A stretch of 64,000 nt of DNA, taken from Azolla caroliniana. Taxonomy: Eukaryota > Polypodiophyta. Below are positions 60,161 to 64,000 of this stretch, piece after piece (the first letter of the stretch is position 1; every line of letters begins with the position of its first letter). The translations under genes and the position numbers were made by a program. The stretch is taken from positions 1,612,001-1,676,000 of the forward strand of contig JBHGNT010000022.1 of the NCBI GenBank assembly GCA_043228905.1. Reading direction: 5' to 3'. The notes below the pieces were generated by a model. That model made no database searches, was not told where the DNA came from, and saw only the letters and a list, made by a program, of their open reading frames with translations.

Positions 60161-61600
60161 TCAAAAGAGAGTCCCTGCTGGGGCAGCTGATTCGGTGGTG
60201 GTGGTGGTGTCGTCGGCCGGGATTAAGGCGGAGGAGATCGGGGATCGGCCCAGCTCATACGCAACTCGTTGCCGGAAGAGCTCCCCGTTCTCACGCTCCT
60301 CCACGGGGGCATCCAGCGCCTCATTGATGGAGCCCTCTATGTTGGCATAGTACCCGGCGCTGTTCCGGTACAGCTCCGCCACCATGCCCATCTGCATGTC
60401 ATTCGAGAAGCTCCCGGCAAATGCCGCCATGGCGCTGCAGGCGGCCGCCATTACCCCCAAATGCTGGGTGATGCCGATTGGGCCAGTGGCCACGAGCACC
60501 GGCTGTGCCGCGTTCAGGAGGGCCGCCGCCGCCGCTAGCATGGGCGCCGCTATAGCCAGGGATTTGTTGATCTTCACCACGTTCGTCGCCCAACTGGTGT
60601 ACGTCTTAATGTCCGAGCGGCGGAGGCGGGCGGCGACGCCCCGGAGCTCCGCCTCCAGGTCCGCATTCCAGCCGCCGCTCCGCACCCCTGCTTCTTCTTG
60701 GGCTTCGGATCTCTGGTCGGGGACGATGGGGCCGCTTGGGCGGGCGAGAGGGGCGATGAGCAGGGGAGGGAGCATTTGGGATGGGAACTTCTCGAGGCCG
60801 CCCGGCGTGAGCGGCATGGGGAAGGCTTTGTCCAGCGCTTCCAGGCGGCGGCGGCAGTCCCGCAGAACAACCGCCGATGGCTGCCGGAGATACGGCGCCG
60901 CTTTGATCGCATAATCGATGTCGCTCACCAGTTTGCGGAAGAGGCGAGCCGCGGTCCTCTGCTCCTCGGCCAGCTGAGAGGGCTGGAACTGGTTTATGAC
61001 CGACATCATGGCGGCGCCGCCGGCGTTGAGAAGGGCGGCCGGCAGGGTGAGGCTGGCGACATTGGCGGAGATTTGGGCGGCCGCCATGGCGCCGCTGAGG
61101 GCGGCCAAGACGGTGGCGGTCATGGAGGTGGCGGTGAGGGTGTGCTGGAAGAGCTTGTTCCAGTTGTCGCGCTGGGTGGCCAGGATGGCGTGCATCTCGG
61201 CTCGGTCGGAGGCGGCATTGGCCACTAGGCGGAGCTCCGCCACGCGGAAGGCCTCCGCCGCCGCCGCCGCCTCTTCAGTGGCGGTGGGGCTGGGTTGCTG
61301 GCGGTGGAGGGGGGTGTGGGCGTCCCAGAAGGAAAGGGGGTCATCTCTCATGGAGGTGTAGCTACTGCTGGCAGCGGCGGACTGGTCCTGCGGGGGGGTG
61401 AGGCGCGGCGGCGCTTTGGTGGCGGAGGAGGAGGAGGAGGAGGAGGAGTCGGGGGTTTGCTGAGAAGCATTAATGGCGCGGCGGCGGAGGCGAGAGGTGG
61501 CAGAAGAGAGGGAGATGAGGCGTGGATGATGATGCGTGAAGGAGTCGTGAGAATTCGGAGCGGCGGCGGCGGTGGCGGCGATGGCGGCGATGGCGCTCAT
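60161..61600 (-). CDS. Homologue of probable F-box protein At4g22030 (479 aa), intronless
   Basis: Single uninterrupted ORF, ATG 61600-61598, stop 60163-60161. Residues 1-60 are rich in Ala, Ser and Arg with few acidic residues, like a plastid transit peptide. The family core follows: EMHAILATQRDNWNKLFQHT (135-154), a hydrophobic stretch (158-202), INQFQPSQLAEEQRTAARLF (202-221), LEALDKAFPMPL (253-264), KFPSQMLPP (271-279), GWNADLEAELRGVA (310-323), a second hydrophobic stretch (348-396) and ENGELFRQRVAYELGRS (437-453). These blocks recall the plant family named after At4g22030 as I know it. I cannot see an F-box in the sequence, so that name may mislead. Molecular function is unknown. The codons are very GC-rich compared with the flanks. 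It is the only credible host gene here. Confidence 0.85.
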   Translation of the reverse strand: MSAIAAIAATAAAAPNSHDSFTHHHPRLISLSSATSRLRRRAINASQQTPDSSSSSSSSATKAPPRLTPPQDQSAAASSSYTSMRDDPLSFWDAHTPLHRQQPSPTATEEAAAAAEAFRVAELRLVANAASDRAEMHAILATQRDNWNKLFQHTLTATSMTATVLAALSGAMAAAQISANVASLTLPAALLNAGGAAMMSVINQFQPSQLAEEQRTAARLFRKLVSDIDYAIKAAPYLRQPSAVVLRDCRRRLEALDKAFPMPLTPGGLEKFPSQMLPPLLIAPLARPSGPIVPDQRSEAQEEAGVRSGGWNADLEAELRGVAARLRRSDIKTYTSWATNVVKINKSLAIAAPMLAAAAALLNAAQPVLVATGPIGITQHLGVMAAACSAMAAFAGSFSNDMQMGMVAELYRNSAGYYANIEGSINEALDAPVEERENGELFRQRVAYELGRSPISSALIPADDTTTTTESAAPAGTLF

Positions 61601-61830
61601 AGCAGGCGGCGGAATATATAGAGAGAGAGTGTGTGTTGTTGTGCTTCTATTGATGGCTAAAATTGGAGATAGAGAGATAAAAATAGAGACAATTATTGCT
61701 CGCTCTTTGTTTTGGCTTGGCTTTGGTTCGATCTCTGTGTCTCTTTGTTTCTTCTGTTTTTCTGTCTTTTGCTGCTTCTTTCTTCTTCTCTCACAATTCC
61801 TTCATATAAACTCATAGAGACACATATACA

Positions 61831-61840
61831 TATTTATATA
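61831..61840 (-). promoter_or_regulatory. Possible TATA box of the host gene
   Basis: The minus strand reads TATATAAATA, about 230 bp upstream of the ATG. The other TATA-like word, TATATATT at 61613-61620, is only 13 bp from the ATG and is followed upstream by a CT tract, so it is more likely leader. Position-based inference only. Confidence 0.4.
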
Positions 61841-64000
61841 CTACTACTACTGCTAGTACTCTACTCTTCTTCTTCTTCTTCTTCTTCTTCTTTTTTGTTC
61901 ATGTGGAGAAGAACAAGTCAATGGTCAAGTGGTGTTGTTTTGTCCATCCCCACGAGGTCCTTTTTTTCTTTGCTCTCTTTCTTTTTTTTGAACAAGCCCA
62001 CCTTCTCTCTCTTTGATGAAAATAAAGAGAAACACCCAAAGTCATGGTATTGTATTGCAATTACACTTTCTTTCTCGCCTCTCTATGGTTCGTCGTCCCA
62101 TGTGAAACGGAGCTTTCACTTTTACTCCTGCCCAGAGAAAAGACGGTTTCGGTCTCGGGATCTCACACTCGTTAACCCTCCTGCCTCAGAGCGCCCCCGG
62201 GGAAGTTGGTCGAATTAAATGTCGCTTGATTTGCCTGTGACATCTTTTGTATGCCATTACCACCTGCCCCCTTCCAACCTTCCTCTGAATGACGCATGCT
62301 TTGTGGAGTTCTCATGATGGCCTAGCTCGTGTCACCATCATGATCCCGAAGACTTCCTCAGACCATTCCATTGGAAAGAGCGACGGATAGTGTATACAAA
62401 GGGCATGGGTGTAATCAAATATGTGTTCACAAGTTTCTAGTGACCAATGAAGATAAAGTAATTGCAATGATCTATAACCAATCATGATAAAACTTCCAAA
62501 TCTTTGCTAGAACAATTTTTATTTTTTTTTCCATAAAAATTATCCTCCATTAGTATTAAGATTAAAGTAGCCAAAGGCAAGATACAAGATAATCTAACAT
62601 TACAATGAATATTGTGCAGCCAATCTTTCTAGATAAAGATAAAGGCAAGATATAAGATAATATTGGTGAACTTCTCCCTAAGTAATATTGTTGCCCTACC
62701 AACGTCCATATCACCAAGTAATGTTGATACCATGCCAAAGCCCCTAGCATCAATTCCATCGTATTCAACATGTAGTGATATATCTTCTTTCACAATGATT
62801 CCTTGATCGCTGCTACATGTAAGAGTTCATCTTATCCAAATGATCTAGATGAACCTACCATATGAAAATATTGGTTCTCTACTCAATCCAATCTCCTCAG
62901 ACCGTCATGAAAATTTGCTTCTACCTCCGCCACCATCTTCGCTCATCGTTGTATAAACTAAAAACAAATAAATGTGATTCAAAATATTTCCACATCAGCC
63001 ACCTCTCCATTTTCCATGAAATTCTTGTATAGACAACAACAACAAAAAAAATAGTTGTCCTCATCCACTCATGACATTTTGCTTCAACCCTCGACAACAT
63101 CCTCACTCATCCTTTCAAAAATTAGTAGTGATAAATCGCTAGAACAATTTATCTAGGAGATAAACTCTTTGAATTCATCAATGTATCGTACATACCAGGG
63201 CTCCAAACATCTACGAGCTTCGCAGATTTGGCATATGTTTTTGGCAATGAGTTAATGGAAAATGAAGCGATAATTGGAACACTTTCACAAGGCACCAATT
63301 TCAAAATCGTCATGGGAAGGGAATAGACACAAAAAATTCAGGATTTACTATGGCAAGCTTACCATGGAGAACATGTGTTTATTTCGTGTTAGATGTTTAA
63401 TACTGACAAACTAACAAACCAATAAACAAACATGCATAGTTTTTAGATGTAAAATATCCTAAATGTAATATATATTGTTGTTGTTGGTCATAACATCTTG
63501 AATTGACAAAGCAAGCACCATGGAGAACATGTGCTTTTTCATGTTAAAAATAACTGCCACATAACAAGCACCATGGAGACCATGTTTCATTTCACGTTTC
63601 TCGCATACACGATACATACTTTTCTAGATCTAGTCAATGTGGAATGTAATATTCTGCCTGTGGTGATATGTATTTCGAGCATGGACATGGGAAAGACCAT
63701 GGAGAACACGAGTTGTTTCAAAGTAGAGTTTCACATGCACCACACATTGTTTTTTATGCTTAGTGTCTTCTCTATCAACCGTGTTGCATATCTCCCTTAC
63801 CCTGTGATCCTAGCATGGAGACAATTCATAAATTTCCTCAATATAAATTTTCGCATGTGCGTCTTAAGCATCTTATTAGGATGAACAAAATTCTTCATCA
63901 AAATGTGGATCCTCATACACAAATCTATGGCACTATATAAAGGGAAGGATGGAATCATACAATCTATGTGGGAACTATCAAATATTTGTAGATTGATTGG
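61841..64000. other. Upstream region of the host gene and intergenic sequence
   Basis: No gene recognised. A (CTT)n microsatellite lies at about 61866-61893. Short direct repeats: AAAGGCAAGATACAAGATAAT at 62574 and a one-base variant at about 62640; a CATGAAAATTTGCTTC / CATGACATTTTGCTTC pair at about 62907 and 63075; and four copies of an ACCATGGAGAACATGTG-like motif between 63362 and 63712. ORFs here are short and low in complexity. Confidence 0.6.

Noticed and set aside
60269-61361. Plus-strand ORFs of 89-176 codons opposite the host gene
   Set aside because: Antisense shadows of a GC-rich ORF. The minus-strand frame carries the conserved protein blocks.
61712-62218. 168-codon plus-strand ORF upstream of the host gene
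   Set aside because: Mostly Leu/Ser/Phe encoded by CTT and TCT microsatellites. Lies in the presumed promoter and leader of the minus-strand gene.
63531-63884. 117-codon plus-strand ORF
   Set aside because: No family recognised, and it overlaps the dispersed ACCATGGAGAACATGTG-like repeats. Coding is unlikely.

Overview
This window looks like nuclear DNA of a land plant. About 59 kb of it is a nested pile of retrotransposons, and a single plausible host gene sits near the right end. The evidence is Ty1/copia and Ty3/gypsy polyproteins, initiator-Met-tRNA primer sites, 5-bp target duplications, LINE remnants, and an intronless gene of the 'probable F-box protein At4g22030' family. The species cannot be named. 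A chromovirus that resembles the Tcn1/Tf1/sushi type more than common angiosperm chromoviruses hints weakly at a non-seed plant.

Layout: (1) 1-4122, Copia-A copy A1 on the minus strand, with a polyprotein that appears open to the window edge. (2) 4123-9201, Copia-B copy B1, plus strand, decayed, with a 3' LTR. (3) 9202-22265, Gypsy-1 copy G1a, plus strand, split by a nearly intact young Copia-C element (11849-17371, TSD GATGG). G1a carries an extra coiled-coil ORF downstream of pol. (4) 22276-22435, an inverted Gypsy-1 LTR fragment. (5) 22436-26274, Copia-B copy B2. (6) 26275-27382, a LINE 3' remnant. (7) 27383-32953, Copia-A copy A2, whose 3' third has been inverted. (8) 32954-33625, a LINE endonuclease remnant. 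(9) 33626-43656, Copia-A copy A3, interrupted by Copia-B copy B3 and carrying a nearly perfect 3,662-bp tandem duplication. (10) 43657-53909, Gypsy-1 copy G1b, minus strand, split by the chromovirus Gypsy-2 (46479-52154, TSD CTCTT). (11) 53910-58874, Copia-B copy B4, split by a small non-autonomous LTR element (56759-58388, TSD GCCGA) filled with minisatellite. (12) 58875-64000, non-repetitive sequence with AT microsatellites and the host gene on the minus strand at 60161-61600.

The most interesting signals are in the non-coding parts of the elements. Gypsy-2 and the small non-autonomous element have no visible tRNA primer site. In both, the 3' arm of a hairpin 32-33 bp downstream of the TATA box is complementary to the sequence just after the 5' LTR, which is the geometry expected for Tf1-like self-priming. 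Both LTRs also begin with an antisense tRNA-like sequence. Copia-A, -B and -C promoters each carry a palindrome in a fixed relation to the TATA box, and one of these shows a compensatory change. On the protein side, the Gypsy-1 extra ORF (two independent copies) and a charged extension after RNase H in Copia-B (three copies) are the best candidates for undescribed functions.

Most broken frames have stops at sites where a sister copy has CAG, CAA or CGA, which fits deamination of methylated cytosines in silenced elements. By LTR divergence counted by eye, Copia-C (2 differences in 300) is younger than Gypsy-2 (about 10 in 447), and the small element is the oldest of the three (about 18 in 418).
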